A stretch of DNA of 64,000 nucleotides from Aphelocoma coerulescens (GCF_041296385.1 NC_091014.1:18513578-18577577); one strand, 5' to 3'. Positions 12,794 to 28,012 are shown, counted from the first letter of the stretch. Translations and numbers: made by a program. The notes: generated from the sequence alone by a model not told the origin.

Positions 12794-15700
12794 GGACAAG
12801 AATTTATGCTTGTCCAGGCGCAGTGTAGTCTAAAGAAATATTGCCATTTTTGGACAAAATATAATTTAAAAGTTGAAATGAATGGAACTTGAAAGACACC
12901 CTTAGGTGCCCAAGAATGGATTCAAAAGCCTAGAGGTAGGCTTCTATTTCAGAAATGTTATAAATTATTTTGTTCAAAAAACAGACTGAAGCCAGATTTT
13001 GCTAGTTATTTATAAGAAAAGCTGTTACAGTGGACTATTCATTATTTAGGAACACCTACAGATAACAGCCTGCATTATCAGTATGCAATCTATATTACAC
13101 GATCTGCAGAGGCAGTAGAGAAAAGCACACACCTGAAAATCATGAACAAAAGAGCTGCAGAAAACATTATCCTTTTTCAAGGCATGCCAGGATTATCTTT
13201 AATTGCTTTATACTGCTAAGGGCTAGTCTAAACTAGAGGGGGATTGCTAACACATCTGTTTCAGCAAAAGTTTTAAAAGGAGATGCAGCTTTTACTGATA
13301 AAAATATGTTTCTTTGGATGTTGCAGATACCAGGTTCCCACAGAAAATAAGCTATGTGAGAAAGAGAGAATTTTCTTTGTTCAGAATTGCTGTGTCTGCT
13401 CTAGGCCCTTGAGTGGTCTAAGCAGTATCATAAAAAATTCACAAATATCTATAGCTGATAATGTTGTGCCAGGCAAAGTTTCTGGGGTAGACCCAAGGCA
13501 TAATAACCACAGTGACAAAGGAGCTTGGAGTTGTCTTGTTTATTGTACACATCTTGGCTCAGCCTCGTGTTCTGTTTGAGTGGTCTACCACAGTTTAGAA
13601 ACATGAGGAGGGCAAAGTCATTTCCTAAGTGACAGTTCATGTCCTGAGCACAACAGCATTTTTGTCCCATTAACACATCAGTTTCACAGAGTAAAAAAGA
13701 TTGCCATGTGAAAATAAATGTCTAGAGTGTCCTAAATATTTTGTTGCTCAAGACATACAGTGAAAACCAGTGTTACCGCTCGGTTACACATATATTTGTA
13801 TCTATTCAGTTCTTGAAGAGAAATCACTGTAAATACTTTATTTAAACCAAATTGAAGCCATGCATGCAGATTTTTCTGTGAATAAATAAACACTGTGATA
13901 AGTGAAACCTGATTTCCCTTTTCTGTCCCATGTGCATTGCTACAGCAGTTAATTTTACCTTATTTATCAATAAAGATTGTATTTGTAATGAAAAATGTTC
14001 TAAAGAATTACGTACATATAGATTTAGACTTGTGAAAACTCTCATAATTTCCCCTGATAAAGTCTATTGCAGCTGTGACATCCCAGATTTATGATGTTGT
14101 CCTGTGACATATCCCAGTTTCATAATATTTTCCTGTTTAACTTCATCTAAAGTAGAAAAACATTTTTACCACTGCCCTAGGACATGCACACATATTCCTC
14201 TGCTCTTGTACACATCTTTAAACTGCAAATATGTTCTTTCCAGTGTTTGGTAGTGTTCTATACAGCTGTACAATGTCATTACCCCACGTTCTTTATTACC
14301 TTACATGAAGGAAGAAATACCTAAATGATGAATGGAGTTACCTAAAGAAAAGACTATATGATTTACTAAGTAAAAATGAATTGGTGTAAAAACTGAAGGA
14401 TCTGACAAGGTAGTACATAAAAAAAATCTAATATATAATGGCACAGATGGACATGTGTTTTAAAAAATAAGAATGACACCAACTCAAAAAACCGCCAGAT
14501 TATTCTACATAATTTCATAAATGACAAAGCAGAGTGTTATGATCAACAGTGTCAAAGATAGCATTCAGATCAAGCAAAATAAAATGCTTGAGCAACCCAA
14601 ACAAGACTGCATTAATAAATCATCATAAACTGTAACTATAGCTGTAATATGATTGTGAAGTAGATTGTTATTTCTCAAAGAGCTTGATTCCCTCTAAATG
14701 GGGATATAATTCAGAAACACTGATCTGCTTTATGTTCTTGTCCAAAACCAACAAATCTTTAACAGGTCTGTAACTCCAATCCCCATTTCAAATCAAGAAT
14801 GTTTCTTTAGTAATATATGGTAATCTATTCAAGTTTTAAATATGATGGAACATTTGTATAACTTAACAGTATTGAGAGTTTGAATAAAATAAAAATATGG
14901 GCTATATGGATATAATAGCATATAGATAAAGGGATCTGTCATGCCTGCAATATAAACAGGTGAAATAAAAATTCAGTTGAAAAATAGACCAGTGAAATCC
15001 AAAGATGAAATAGACAACTTTGTAAGGCTTAGGAATTTCATAGCTGCACATAAATCCAGTTTTCTTTCTTCCATGGTAACAACCTATGGAGCCTTCTTGT
15101 TGTCTCCATCAGGAAGCAAGACTGCTCTTATATTCACATGGAACATTTAACCTTCTTCCAGCTATAGTTGCAATATTTTATAATTCTGAATCATATTACA
15201 GTAAAGTTGAGGTATGAATATGGGGAAAATAAAGACTTCCTTGGTCTTCTTCAGAGAAGGACACTAGAACTGCTGAGTAACAGATCAATAAATACAGCAT
15301 AGATAAATATTGATTTTAAGGTGCAAAAATTTTTTTATAATAAAAAAATAAGATATTTTGTAACTCACAAGAGTTTTATTAGCAGCTGTCAAATGTAGCA
15401 GTAAAATATCCAGAGAATGACAAAAATATGCTTATATAGAATACATTCAAGAGAAAAATGCCATGAAAATAAAGAAAATTATATTCTGATAAATTTAGGA
15501 ATATATTGTGGAGCAAAGAAGTCAAAACTACTGAAAGCATTTAATATGGAGCAAACTGTGAATCAAATCTAATGTCTGAAACTTGGGATCATGAAATCAA
15601 GGAATCTCAGTGAATATTTAAAAACACATTTAAAAAATATTAACCATTCAAATTTTGGTTTACAATATATAAGAACTCATCAATATTAAATTTTATTTAT

Positions 15701-17411
15701 GAAATGTCTTACAAAATCTGTAATTTAAATTATAGTTCATAATTACAAGGATTTTTTCATCCTAAAACTGAAAAAAGAGCTTAACTGTTTAACTTACTAT
15801 CAGTATGTTTACTATACCTTTTTCATTTTACTTGTCTAGTCTATACACTTGGCAGCAGCAGCAATACTAAAGAAATGTTTCTGACATTGGTCTGGGAAAC
15901 TGTTTTCAAGGTCATGCAAAGTGTAAATGCAATCCACTCACCATGTGATTATGTCAGAAAGACAATACCCAGTTCTTCACACTGGCAATTGTGAGGTTCT
16001 CAAGCATGAACTATCATATTATTATCAATTCAAATGCATTTGATAAACATTCATTTTTCTAAAGTAAATAATAGACTAAGAGACTCTCAATGTATTTCAG
16101 TGACTGTTTCTTAACTGTTGAAAAATATTGAAAAATAGCTAGGAAAAGTCATAGCTCATATACAGCCTATTAGCATTTTGCTCTTTACTGAGTTTTTAGG
16201 CATGGTTTAAAACTGATTTACCACTGCACAGAGCTCAAATGCATTTTTTTCTTTCAGGAAATTTTGTACATAAAATTAAATTATGTTATTAAATGCAGAG
16301 ACAGTAGTACTAATGCTAAAAGGAAAGAAAATTTGATTGTGAGATCTGATTGTTTGTGTGTATGCTTTCCAATTTTTCAGTTTCGCAATTGCAATTTTTG
16401 TTCATGGAATAACATCTGTAGCTGCAATCATATTGTTGCTTGATTTGTTTGTTTTGTCCTATGTTAAGACTTCAGGGGGACTTTTCAGCAACTGGCATGC
16501 TTGAACAACACTTGTTAAGGTTGATGAGTACTGCACATGCATGCTATTGCAAGAACAAAGCCCTTAGCTCACTGACTGGTTGTCCTTAGATCATAGATTA
16601 TGAAACCAATATGTGTCAATATGGGCAAATCAAGTTATATAACAAGTATTACAATCATAATACTTAAAAAGATAAAATAATAAGTAGACTTTTAATTTTT
16701 TTTTTTTTAAGGATTTGTGAAAGATGTTCAGTTGCAAACAATGTTTCATGGCTTTCCATGTATTTTACAGCAGGGCACCTGTAAAATTTAGGTTTGTTTA
16801 ACCAGGAGAGATTACCTCTATGGAATGCAAAAATAGTCCAGGTCCCACAGCCAGTTCGAGAGACTTGAAAAGTCTGAGACCTGTGCTGGCCATTTTTCAC
16901 TTCTTAGACTACCACAGAAAGTCCTAGTTTTGAAGTTGAGAGTGGGAGTGTTCATAAAAACTATCATTGTGGGCTGTGCTGGAACAATTATATACAGTTA
17001 GCAGGTTGTTTTAAATTAATTTTAATGAAAAAATTAAAAAGACGACAATCTAATAGAACAATTATCTGGGTCTTGTTTGTACATAGTACCTACAAAATTA
17101 CTCACTTATTGCAACAGAATTTTTTCTGAGAAAAGACAAGGTAGGAGCAGAATAGATTTTAAACATAAATTTATTTATAACTTTCTTGGATTTGGTAAAA
17201 AATTTTAGCTGAAGAAATGAATAACAGTACTTTAAATTGTCTACTGCCAAGTCTGCAGAAAGTCATAGCTTCTACTTGAATAACATAAACATAATTTATT
17301 TCATTATTTGATGTTTGTGAACTCTGAATGTTGCAAAACACTGCATATCTTTTAGAGCAAAGTTCAGATCCTGTAAGATGTTACGGAGTAACTTGTAGTG
17401 TATTCCACCGT
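12794..17411. other. AT-rich non-coding stretch, no gene seen
   Basis: Only short chance open frames and short A or T runs (for example 16697-16709) are present. I recognise no repeat family, exon or RNA gene. About 14400-15800 is especially A+T-rich. Confidence 0.6.
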
Positions 17412-17876
17412 AAAGATCATGTCGTTCCAACCCCCTGCCATGAGCAGGGACACCTTTCACTAGACAGGTTTGTTAGGGTCCCATCCAACCTGGCCTTGAA
17501 CACTTCCAGGAATGGGGCATCCACCACTTCTCTGGGCAACCTGTGCTGGTGTTTCACCATCTTCATGGTACAGAATTTCTCCTATTAGGTAATCTAAATC
17601 TCCCCTCTTTCAGTTTACAGCGACTCCCCCTTACCTGCATGCACTCATAAGAAGTCCTCTAGCTGTCTTCTAGTCCCATTTAGGTACTGGAAAGCCGCAA
17701 TGAAGTCGCCCCAAAGCCTTCTCTTCTCCAGGCTGAATAGCCCCAACTCTCTCAGTCTGTCTTCATAGGAGAGGTGTTCCAGCCCTCAGATCATCTTTGC
17801 AGCCTCCTCTGGACTCATTTCAGCAGGTCCATGTCCTTATGTTGCAGGCACCAGAGCTACAGTATGGGGCCCAAAT
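17412..17876 (-). mobile_element. CR1: CR1 LINE fragment, 3' region
   Basis: The plus strand reads as the reverse complement of the CR1 ORF2 end and 3' UTR. Landmarks are ccaaccccctgccatgagca, catccaacctggccttgaac, ggaatggggcatccaccact, ccttctcttctccaggctga and gaggtgttccagccctca. The fragment is about 465 bp. The extreme 3' end with its octamer repeat is missing on the left, and the 5' part is missing beyond gcaccagagctacagtatgg. Several frame breaks are present, so it encodes nothing. The 86-codon frame at 17328-17588 is a shadow of this element. Confidence 0.92.
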
Positions 17877-20800
17877 AATGTCTATTGCTGTCACTTTTTC
17901 AATGGACTGAACTTTGAACATGTTCAGCAAATCTACAAAAGATTTTAGTCTGAATTTTCAAATTGATTAAAAAAATCAAAACTATTTTTATATTGTTTTT
18001 CTCCTAACTCACTGAAACTGTCTTCTGATGTTATATCCCAAAAACATTTTTTTTTAAGCAGATCAAATGCACCTTATGCATTATTGAAGAGAACATAGTT
18101 TTCTCACTTTAGAATGCTGTCATTGGCAAATATCAGGATGTGTTGTCTGACCTAAATATCATATTTTTTGATGACAAAGAGGTTAAATTGAACTCTGTGT
18201 TCTGTTTTCTCTTTCATTGCTTTTCACGTCTCTGTTCTTCCATTTTGCTCAGACTATTTTATCTTTGATGCTTCATTGCTTGTAGGAAAAATGTTCTAAT
18301 AACATATACCACCCTGTTCATTGTCTGCAAGGCAATAAACAATTTGACCATGTCAACCCATATTGGTTTAGTAATCTATGATCTCGAGACAATCAGGTAT
18401 CAAACTGAGAGGTTTATTCTTGTAACAGTGTTCAAGTACGATTCTGGTTTACTTGATTTCCCATTCTTCCAAATAAAATGTCTTTCCATTAAATCCATTA
18501 CTCCTAAGCCCCATGGTTCATGAGCTACTTCTGACCTAGAAAAATTATCCAGAAGAAAAAGAGACGAGCAAGAATAAAGGTCAAATGAAACATAGAACAT
18601 ATAATGAAAAATATCTTTTTATGCATAAATAGCTTATAATGAAATTATTAACAGATGATGTTCATGGTTTTATAGGCTTCAAAGCATTGATAATATTTTC
18701 ATTTCCTCCATTTTTTTTGTCATGTCTAGGCAGAATCATAATGTGGATGCAAGTACAGCAATTTAAAGAACATACACTAAAATTTAGCCTACATGAAAAT
18801 TTTAGATGCACCAGCCAGTCAAATACCCCATATCAAGTCTTCTGCAGCTTCTGATGCCTTTGAGAAGGGAAAAATATTAAAAATGTACTCTGCTTTCCCA
18901 CCCCCTCAATTCTCAACCTCACAAACAATTTAGTATCTTTTGTTTACTCAAAGTGTAATATTATTCATTGGGTTGGAGGTTATTTGTGTAGATAGTGCCC
19001 TAAAAAGAGTTATGATTCCAAGTTTGATAGTAAGTCTTTCTGTAACATCGTCTCATTCCAGATTGTACTCTCTTTGGGAGCCAGACTAAGAATCCTGAAT
19101 AAATAAGGAAATCAGAAAAAAGGAAGAGGATTTTTTTAGGCTGCTTTCTCCTAGATCTCATTTTCAAGATGAGTTGATACATAGTATATATTTGGACTTT
19201 CCAATTGTCTTTTGCATTATCTACATGATAAAGCATTTTAATAATTAAATTAAGGGTGAAAAAAATGTCTACCGCAGAGGACACATAGTGGGAAGAAAAG
19301 TTGTACATTTATTTGTCATGGTCTAGAGATGAACTCAATAATCCTTTAAATCTTTATTACTTTTATAATGAGGAGATATACTAAATTAAAGCCTTTCAAG
19401 TTTCTGAAAACATTTTTCTCTCCCTGCTGCTGTTGCCTATATCTTGTTGGAGGAGCCCTCCAGTGCCTGGTGCCATGTCTGTAAGTTGTGTGTGATTGAC
19501 TCACTTCAGTCCAGTAAATGAAATTATTTACTTCTGAAAAAGCCCTTCAAAAAAGAGACATGTCAGTGTCCTGTAGGACACTGAAGATCAGCACTCTTAG
19601 GGAAAGGGTGTAAGAGACTGCCTGACAGCAAGAGGGATGGCCAAGTCCAGCCTCACATTATCTTGCATACAGGTAATTGAGAAATTGTGACAACAGCTTC
19701 TGACACATCCAGCCATATCAGCAGACATAACTGTCCTTTATTATTCAGGGCATTGTTACGTGAAATATTTTTTGCCACCTGCTTAGATTGCAGTCTTCAC
19801 AAGCTTTCACATTTAATTGAAATAAGTCTAGGCAGTACTGATCATTTTGTATTAAATTGGTTTGACAATGTAAAGTGTCTTCTCCTAGGAGATAATCCAT
19901 AAGTTAAAAGGAAAGCAGAAAAAAATCTACAATGTTTTAGAATTGAAACATCATGTTTTGTCACTATAGGAAAAAGATTTCATTTTTTTCCTTCTAAATC
20001 CTTCTAAATTACTTTGGAAAGGAAATTTTTATTTATATTTTGACAAAATACTTTTAAAAGCTTCAAATGTTTTCATTCTATGACAAAAAAAAACCTATTT
20101 AAGTGAATTGTGTTTCAGGAATATTATTTTTTAGAGGAAATAAAAAAAGTGTATTATCAAGGTAGAAAAAAAGAGACAATGTAATTAAATGTAATGAAAA
20201 CTCAGATTATTGTGGTACTTGCATTCTTTAAACCTGAAAACTTTCTTTCAATGCTTAATGATTGGAAGAGTCAAAAAAGAACCTTTTGATACTAGCTGGC
20301 ATTAATGTTGGTATAGTGATATAGCTGGGAGATGAGGAACGAATTTCTGCTCCATCTCTTTAACAATAGAGAGAACAGTTACTCTGTAGGCTGATTTAGA
20401 GGCATTTTCGAGCCAGCAACAGTACTATTTCTTTCATGTGGTTTAATGTCAAGAAGGTTTTTTGTGAGCATGACATTCATGAAGAAAAAAGTAATATATG
20501 ATCAATTCAATTTGGCATATCTTCAATCTATAAAAAAAAATAAAAATTAAGGACTGACATTTAAAAGATTTTCATACATCTGCCACAGGATTTTCAAAAT
20601 TTTTCTTTTTTTATTTGTTTTGGAAATAGTTAGAAAGTCAGTTAGATAGAGTAAAACTTTTTTGAAGACTTCATACTTTCAGAATATTCACTATACTTAT
20701 TTTCCTAACTGCAAGCATTTACTGTTCATGTACATAGGCCTTCTAATGACATTTTGAAAACTAAATTATCAGAAACTATGATAGTTTGTAATGAATTGAC

Positions 20801-23800
20801 TATGGACTGATGGCAGAAAAGATTTCCTCACTACACTGGGGTTAGAAGTTGGTACTTTTATTGAATGTTAATATCAATGCAAGAAGTGTAACTGAAATAC
20901 CTTCAGACACAGCCTGACTCCCCTGTAACTGAACATGATGGGGTAGCTAACTTCAGAAATATTTCACTGAATTTCGTTTTCTTACATAGCATCTGTAGTT
21001 TTGTTTTTCTTCAGTCAGTATCTGTCATTCTTCATGCACAGAAACAAACCCTTCCCTTACAAATAAGAGGACAATTAAAAGAAATGTGTCATTTTTAAAA
21101 ACCTTGCAAAGAGGCTGTTGTTCAATCATTATTGCTTATTGTTTGGGGGGTTGTTTCTTTGTTCTGAAAATTCTTTGAGGGGATTTATTTTATTCTGAGG
21201 TAGACAATATCTAGGGGATAATGTCCCCAGATATTTTCTGTGATAAACTGGATATGCTGAAAACAAGGGAAATAAAAACAAGAGTGAAAAGGCATGTGAA
21301 ATGCCATAGAATATGCTGTGTGGCATTCTTCAAGTGCATCAGAAGGGTTGAGGCTTCCCGTCTGTTATCTATCTCGCCTGCTAGTCCTGTGTGGATATCT
21401 TGGACATCTTAGGGAGAATTGTGTGGGGCTACATACCTGCTTTTACACAATTTAGTCCTACCCTCAACTTCTATTGGCTATAATAGGAGGATAAACATCT
21501 ACCAAAAATGTGCTGATAGATACTTAAAATTAGAGTCCTTAACCAGTGAACTGAATCACATTCTTATATTCATACTCTCTATTCTTAGCCACTTCTGAGT
21601 CTTCTCACAGTATAATAACACAGTCTTTATAGGAAAAAGATGTTAAGCAGATGTAAAGGAGGAAGTAATAGATTTCAAGAGCAGGGCAAGGTTTCTGAAA
21701 GATTTTAAGAGTCAAAAACTGATTATATTATTTTATTAAATACAAGTACATATCCACTTGTATTCCATATTTAGCTAGACCATATGTGTGATATTGTTTT
21801 AATGTCATCCAAGCCTGGACCAGTGGCCCATGAGCACAAAAATGAGATTAGGTTAGTATATTGGGGATTTCTGCATTCAAGCTTGAATAGAAAAAAAATA
21901 AAAGAGATACAGGAACCTGGTCATTGGAATGGGGTAGTTTGAAGAAGAGAAAATAGAATGAGTAGAGAGTGGGATATAACAGAAGCTTCTTGAGACAGAT
22001 AACACAGAAACCAACTATAAAAATCAAGAAGTTAATTAAATTAAGTCCTCCCCAGCAATGATTCAGACTACAGTGTATACTCTGTCCATACAATATAAGA
22101 TTAGGTAGATCTCCATATGCAAATCCTACAGCACATTTCCCACTACATCTGGATTTCTTACTCTGAGCTTTCCTCTAATTCAAGGGTATATGAATGTGAA
22201 GTCAGTTCATTCAAGTTATATCACACAAGATTCAGCCTCCAAAAGCTTTGTTTTTCTGGTGAAATGCTGTACATAGTTGCTAATCTACTTTGAGCAGTAA
22301 CACACAAAACAGTCTTGTCACTGATTAAGAGACATTCAATATTTTCTAAAAATATATGAAAAATGTTTGCTAGTACAGAGTGGATTGTTCTGAACTCAGA
22401 GATCAATAGTAAATAGGATATCCATCACCTAGCACATTAGCAGACCTCTGCCTGACTTTTTTGAGAGGTTTATGATTTTAAAATGACTGTGTTGCATTTA
22501 CTGTGCATTCAAAATAGATTAAATTAGGCCACAAGCCAGTAACATAAGAATTAGACAAACAATATGACTTATTCCCATCCTTTTAGCAATTATCTGGTGA
22601 CAGTTTTCCTCTGTTTAAAGTATCTGCTAGTAAAACATATCTGCTCATAAAAGAAAGATGATTAGTGTGATGGCAATTTGCTTGTTCTTATAAGGATATG
22701 TGGAATATTATTACAATTAAATAAAATTGTTTTAAAGCTAAGGACAACAGTGTCATTAGGATGTACGTATTCAGTCTATTAAGTTTAAAGGGAAGCCAGA
22801 CTAATGTTTGAGTTTCAAACAGTGTCCACACTCCTTACAAAGACTTCAGCCTTTATTTCCCTATATAGGATATGAAGTTGTTTACATAAAATGAACGTGA
22901 GCAAGATTAATTTTAAGTTATATCAGAAGACCAAAATTACATGCAAATCAACAGAGATTTTGTGTGCTTCACTAACAGAAACCACTTAACTAGGGTGACC
23001 ACATATCACTTGAAACATATTGCTTTAGTTTCTTGGACTGGTTTCTGTTTGATCTTTTAGTCTGGGTTCCTAAGGGGACAGGACAATCAGGGTCCTACCT
23101 AATAGCTGTCTTATCTAGGAACAGATGATCAATAAAGTCCAGAAAAACCTTGGGATGCCTAAATGCAGTAAATGAACGATCTCAGTGCTTAAGGAAAGCC
23201 AAATTGAGTATAAGCTGTGCTGCAACGCTTCACAGTTTGGAGACATAGTGAGGTTTTGCCACCACTTTTATGGTAGGAATGGTGGGACAGCTTTTCAGGC
23301 AGATCTGTTTAACATAAGAGGTGGGTCTATACTGTTTATTAGTTTGATGTTCTTCATTTCTACATAGCATCCCACAGAAAAGGTTTTAAAGAAATTAAAT
23401 ATTAGATATAAACGACTCATTCTCTCTCTTGGTAGCAGAGAAATTAGTAATAAGGCCTTGTTTTTTTATCTACACATTACTCTTATTAGTTCTCAGGAAA
23501 GATTGCTTTCCATGAAGAGCCAGGATTTGCAAATGAAAGTAGTATAACAATCATTGATTATAAGGCTATACCAAAGTATTATCTATTTGTTCAAAGGTGT
23601 TTTTAAAAATATTAATTTTAAATGGTAACATTGACCTTGAACTACATTTGCCTCAAAATACATAATCTAAACTTATCAGCACATTATCAACAAATAAAAA
23701 ATCTAATATCTGTTTAACTATCTGGAATATATTCTTTGAAATGAAATACTGTTCATCTAATTCTGCAGGAAGTTCTGCACAAACATACAAGGAATATATG

Positions 23801-24211
23801 CAGAATACTCCCTCCCATTAACCTCCAAAACATTTTAATTTGTAAAATTAGCTGAAAGAATTTGAATGGATTTGATTTGGATTTCTGAGTTGGTTTTCTG
23901 TCAGGATCATTTAATTAAAGCAAAAAGAAAGAAAAAAATCTACAAAATCCACCTAGTTTCCTTCATTTCCTCTTTCTAAAGTTTTGATATGAAATTTAAA
24001 AATAGAATTAACATAAAGCTTTGCAATATAATATTCAAGCATTCTTTACTATGTAAATATCTATATAAATATCTGATAGAATGGTGTAAAGAGCATCTCT
24101 CCTGTGGTATCCAGTGACAGGAAAAAATGCAATAAACACAAATAGAAATGCAGCAAAATTAGTTTAATCATAAGAAAAAAAATGTTTCTAATACAAAGTT
24201 CATCACATACA
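17877..24211. other. AT-rich non-coding stretch, no gene seen
   Basis: There is no recognisable exon, RNA gene or transposon. 19563-19584 is a small perfect palindrome (10-bp arms, 2-base centre). Homopolymer and A-rich tracts are common around 20080-20560. All open frames are short. Confidence 0.6.
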
Positions 24212-24380
24212 GGAACGGCTTGCTGAGAGTTGGGCAATCTCCATCTGCAGAGATATTCAAGAGCTAACTGGACACAGCTCTGGACAACCTGCTCTGACTG
24301 AATTTGCTTTGAGCAGATGAGTTCAATTAGGCAATGCCCAGAGGTCCCTGTCAACTGCAGGTATCTTTTAATTCTGTGAT
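24212..24380 (+). mobile_element. CR1: CR1 LINE 3' end, sense orientation
   Basis: In sense orientation this carries the CR1 C-terminal coding end and 3' UTR. Landmarks are gaacggcttgctgagagttg, gagatattcaagagctaact, ctctggacaacctgctctga, cagaggtccctgtcaactgc and the terminal attctgtgatgctt. It is heavily diverged and only about 170 bp long, so it is an old 5'-truncated insertion. The minus-strand 97-codon frame across it is meaningless. Confidence 0.85.
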
Positions 24381-26292
24381 GCTTTAAGGATGAAAAAAAT
24401 GAATAGCTGAAAAACTAAAATATAAGTCTGTCAAAGTTCAAGCAGACATAATAAAATCTATGATGAAAATGACTAAAAATTGTGGAAAAAAACCCAGCAG
24501 GGTGGGGAAAAAATATAGCTCTTTTTACATAATTTATGCTTGAAAAAATGGAATGCATTTATGCATATACAGAAGTATTGCTTATTTTAATTATAGAATA
24601 CAAAAATACTTGGTTCTTTATTTTGTCAATTGTGAGGATTTTCAAGTAAGTTTGGAAGGACACTCTACATCATCTGATCCCAAACCCTGTGATCTGATAA
24701 GGTTCAATAAAGTGCCTCACTTAGGTCATGAATTTGCTGTGTCTAGAGATTATTTTCAGCTCCCCAAAACCCACTGGGATTATGTCCAGTATTGTTCTTA
24801 GGCAGATGTTGAGGTAGTTAAAATCACCTACAGGTATGAGGTGTTTTCTCTAGTTGTCTGAAGAGGACTTTGGTACCCATGATTTCCTCTTTCTCATCAA
24901 AGGCAGATAAGCACAAACACAGTCACACTCATGCAAAAATTCTTGCTATGTATCATTCCTTAAATCTATTTCATCGCGGAGAATGACCACACATACCTTT
25001 AGCTCTTTGTTATAAAGCCATTTCTTTATTCATCTTAAACCAAAAATCTGTAACTTTTTGTTTTTTATGAAAATTACTCTTAAGGAATCATGAAACTTGA
25101 CATTGGCCTTGTTAAATTACATGTGTGTGACAGTCTTGAAGATGTGCAGCTAAATCCTCCAAAATAATATAAAAATGAAGAAGAAAATAATCAAATTAAG
25201 TGGTTATATAAATTCTATATGATTTCCAGGTTGTTGGATTGTGGTGCCCGTTCTATTGGTTGTTTTAACTTGACATAAATACAGGCTGTAGATCTTTTTT
25301 TAACATGGCATTTTGTGGGCAACTATTACATCTTTCTAATTAGGCATTTGTGGCCAAATTCACCCTCTGCAGGAAAACCACTGTTTTTAAAGCAATTACA
25401 GCAATGTGAATCCAAACAGCTTAGTGCTGAGAAATGACAGGAGGGGAGAAAATGAAAGAAAACAATAAAAATCAAACCTTCCTAACTCACGCATTGGGCT
25501 GCAAAAGTGAGGCTAGATACAAGCTCTTAGCAACAAAGCTATTTTAGTATTCTGTATGTTGCAAAGAAATTTAATCATGTTTTCCTATTCTTTCTACTAC
25601 TCCTTTACTAGAACAAAATCAGTAATATGAACCAAGCTGAAAATTAAAAGTCCTTTTAGGAGGAAATCTTAACTGAGGATTGGGGAACAAGGATAAAGAT
25701 AATTGTGGAGATGTAATACAACAAATCACATAAGACATCTGGAAATAGGAAACACTCAGCCTTCCCATGTGACGTAGAGTAAAAGTAATTAAAATTATTT
25801 CTGCCCTATAGTTTAATTATTTACCACAAACAGTTGTAATAATTATCCCCAGAGACTATTCCATTACTTCATAAATCTGTTAACAACAACAAATCTGCCA
25901 GTAACATTAACCTAAGACCAGAATGAAACTAAAGGAATTACCTGCCCCTGTGAGGGACCGTACTTTGCAGTATGCCCAACTTTAAATTATATCAAATCAA
26001 TATTATCACAGCTTCTGCTAATACACTACATGGTTCAAAAGAAGAATCAGTGTCAGAGAGTCAGAGGAAAGCAAGCTAGTACTGAGGTAGTGAAATAACA
26101 TGTTCAAATTAGGAAGGAATCAACTCTGCAAGTTGCTGAAGTAATGAGTGGTGTTGAGTGTCTCAAAATGCCCAAGAAGCTGATGAGATTTCATAGAACC
26201 TTTTACATCTATGAGTGTTTCAGAAATGTTCTCACATGACTGAATAAATATAGGCCAATAACTACTCTGTTCTCAGATAGTTATATACTCTG

Positions 26293-26293
<1 letters not shown>

Positions 26294-26335
<42 letters not shown>

Positions 26336-26345
26336 CAGACAGACA
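26294..26345. repeat. (GATA)10(GACA)3 microsatellite
   Basis: Ten perfect GATA units (26294-26333) run directly into three GACA units (26334-26345). Fifteen bases later the plus strand has atctgtctatctatct (26361-26376), an inverted copy of the GATA/GACA junction. The locus can therefore fold into a hairpin. Confidence 0.95.
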
Positions 26346-27979
26346 AATAGAGTTTGTTCTATCTGTCTATCTATCTCAAGAAACAAGAGATTTGCAAAGT
26401 GCAAATGAAAGCTATTGCAAACATACACAAGTCTTTGGGCCTTAGTTCAGGCTTCCAGAGACTGTCTGAAAAAAAAAAAAAAAAGAATAGGGAACACCAA
26501 CATCTGGACACATATAATTTTGTTCTAACTCATTATTTCTTGAAGGATTGTGTGCCTCTTCTTATGGCATGCATACCACTCAAATAGACAACATGAGTTA
26601 GCACAGAAACAGCTACTGATTTATTACCCCAGGTAGACTTGTCACCTACTGCTGCTACTGTTGGTCCTGGGAGTTATTCATGCAACAGATCTTTGTATTC
26701 CTTCTCAGAATTTGGTTCCTAATTCTGCTAATGGTTAAGGTGGCATTTCTAAGAAAAGCTTTTTTCCTTATTTTCTTTTTTTTCCCCCCATAATTGTATT
26801 CTTCTAATAAAATCCACTCATAAACTCTAGGAAAAATGGTCTAGATTATTTTCTGTCTTGTACAGACTTTCAAAACTATAATCAAAGCAATTATAAGTGG
26901 CATTTTCTTTAATTTTTTGCTGCTGTTAATAATAATATTTTTGTTTAAAATAATATTTTAATTGTCTAATAATTAAAATCTTATATTAATATGAAATTTT
27001 TTTTTGGAAGAGGCTACCATAGGCATACTCATGACATAAATTATGAAACAAATTTGTGGGTGTTGCTCCTACGTCTTAAATATGAATATAAGTCTTAAGT
27101 ATTTCCACTAGCAATATGTGTCAATGGTATGTATATATCATGGACTCCTGAGGTAAATGGATTTCAAAATTATTCTGGATAATATATCCCAGAATTACAA
27201 AGTAACAATTCCAGCCTCTTCTAGAATCCTAAAATGTCCAGTTAGCCACATTTATGTAAGTGACATTTTTCACTTCATTTCTTCTGGTTACTTTTAAAAC
27301 CTGTTGGATCTTTCTTTTTTGATTGCCGTGTGTTAATTTTGAAGCTAAAAGGTACTGCCAAAAGCTCTTTATTTTACAATAGCTGCTTATAACAGCTGTG
27401 TTTTCGTCACCCGTTTGAAACACTGACCTCTGTGGGCTTTCCTTACACAGATAAAGTTCATCTTTCTCACAAGAAAGTGACCAGGAGTTTATAACTTTTC
27501 TTGCATTATTTTGTCCCTGCTGATGGGTAGTTTGGATTGTGATGATTAGCCAAAGGGGTAAATTAGAGCATTGATTTCTGGAAATACATATAGGCTGTTT
27601 GATATAGGATTTGATACTACAACTCATTTCCTTCTGATCCCTCTGTGCTACTCAGGGGAGAAGTAGAGAAGTTAGGTCTGAAGTTGAACTTGGTGAAGAA
27701 GAGAGAAGAGGGGAGAAGATGTTTTAGATTTATCCTTATTTCTTATTATCCTATTCTTTTTAATTGGAAATAAATTCTACTAATTTTACCAATTTAATTC
27801 CTTTTTGACCATGGTGGTAATAGCTGAGTGACCTCCCTGTTATCTTGACTCATGAGGTTTTTTGTCACATTTTCTTGCTGGTCTTGTTGTGGAGAGATAG
27901 TAATAGAGAGGCTGGGAACCTTGAGATGAGAAGGTCAACCAACCTCAAAATAGTATATAGTTTAACTTTTCCACTTACA

Positions 27980-27981
27980 AT

Positions 27982-28012
<31 letters not shown>
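27980..28012. repeat. (TTTA)8 microsatellite
   Basis: About eight perfect tandem copies of ttta. No retroelement body adjoins it that I can recognise. Confidence 0.95.

Noticed and set aside
24553..24801. An 82-codon frame and a possible extra CR1 copy after the one at 24212
   Set aside because: The text does not match CR1 landmarks, and the frame has no recognisable motif.
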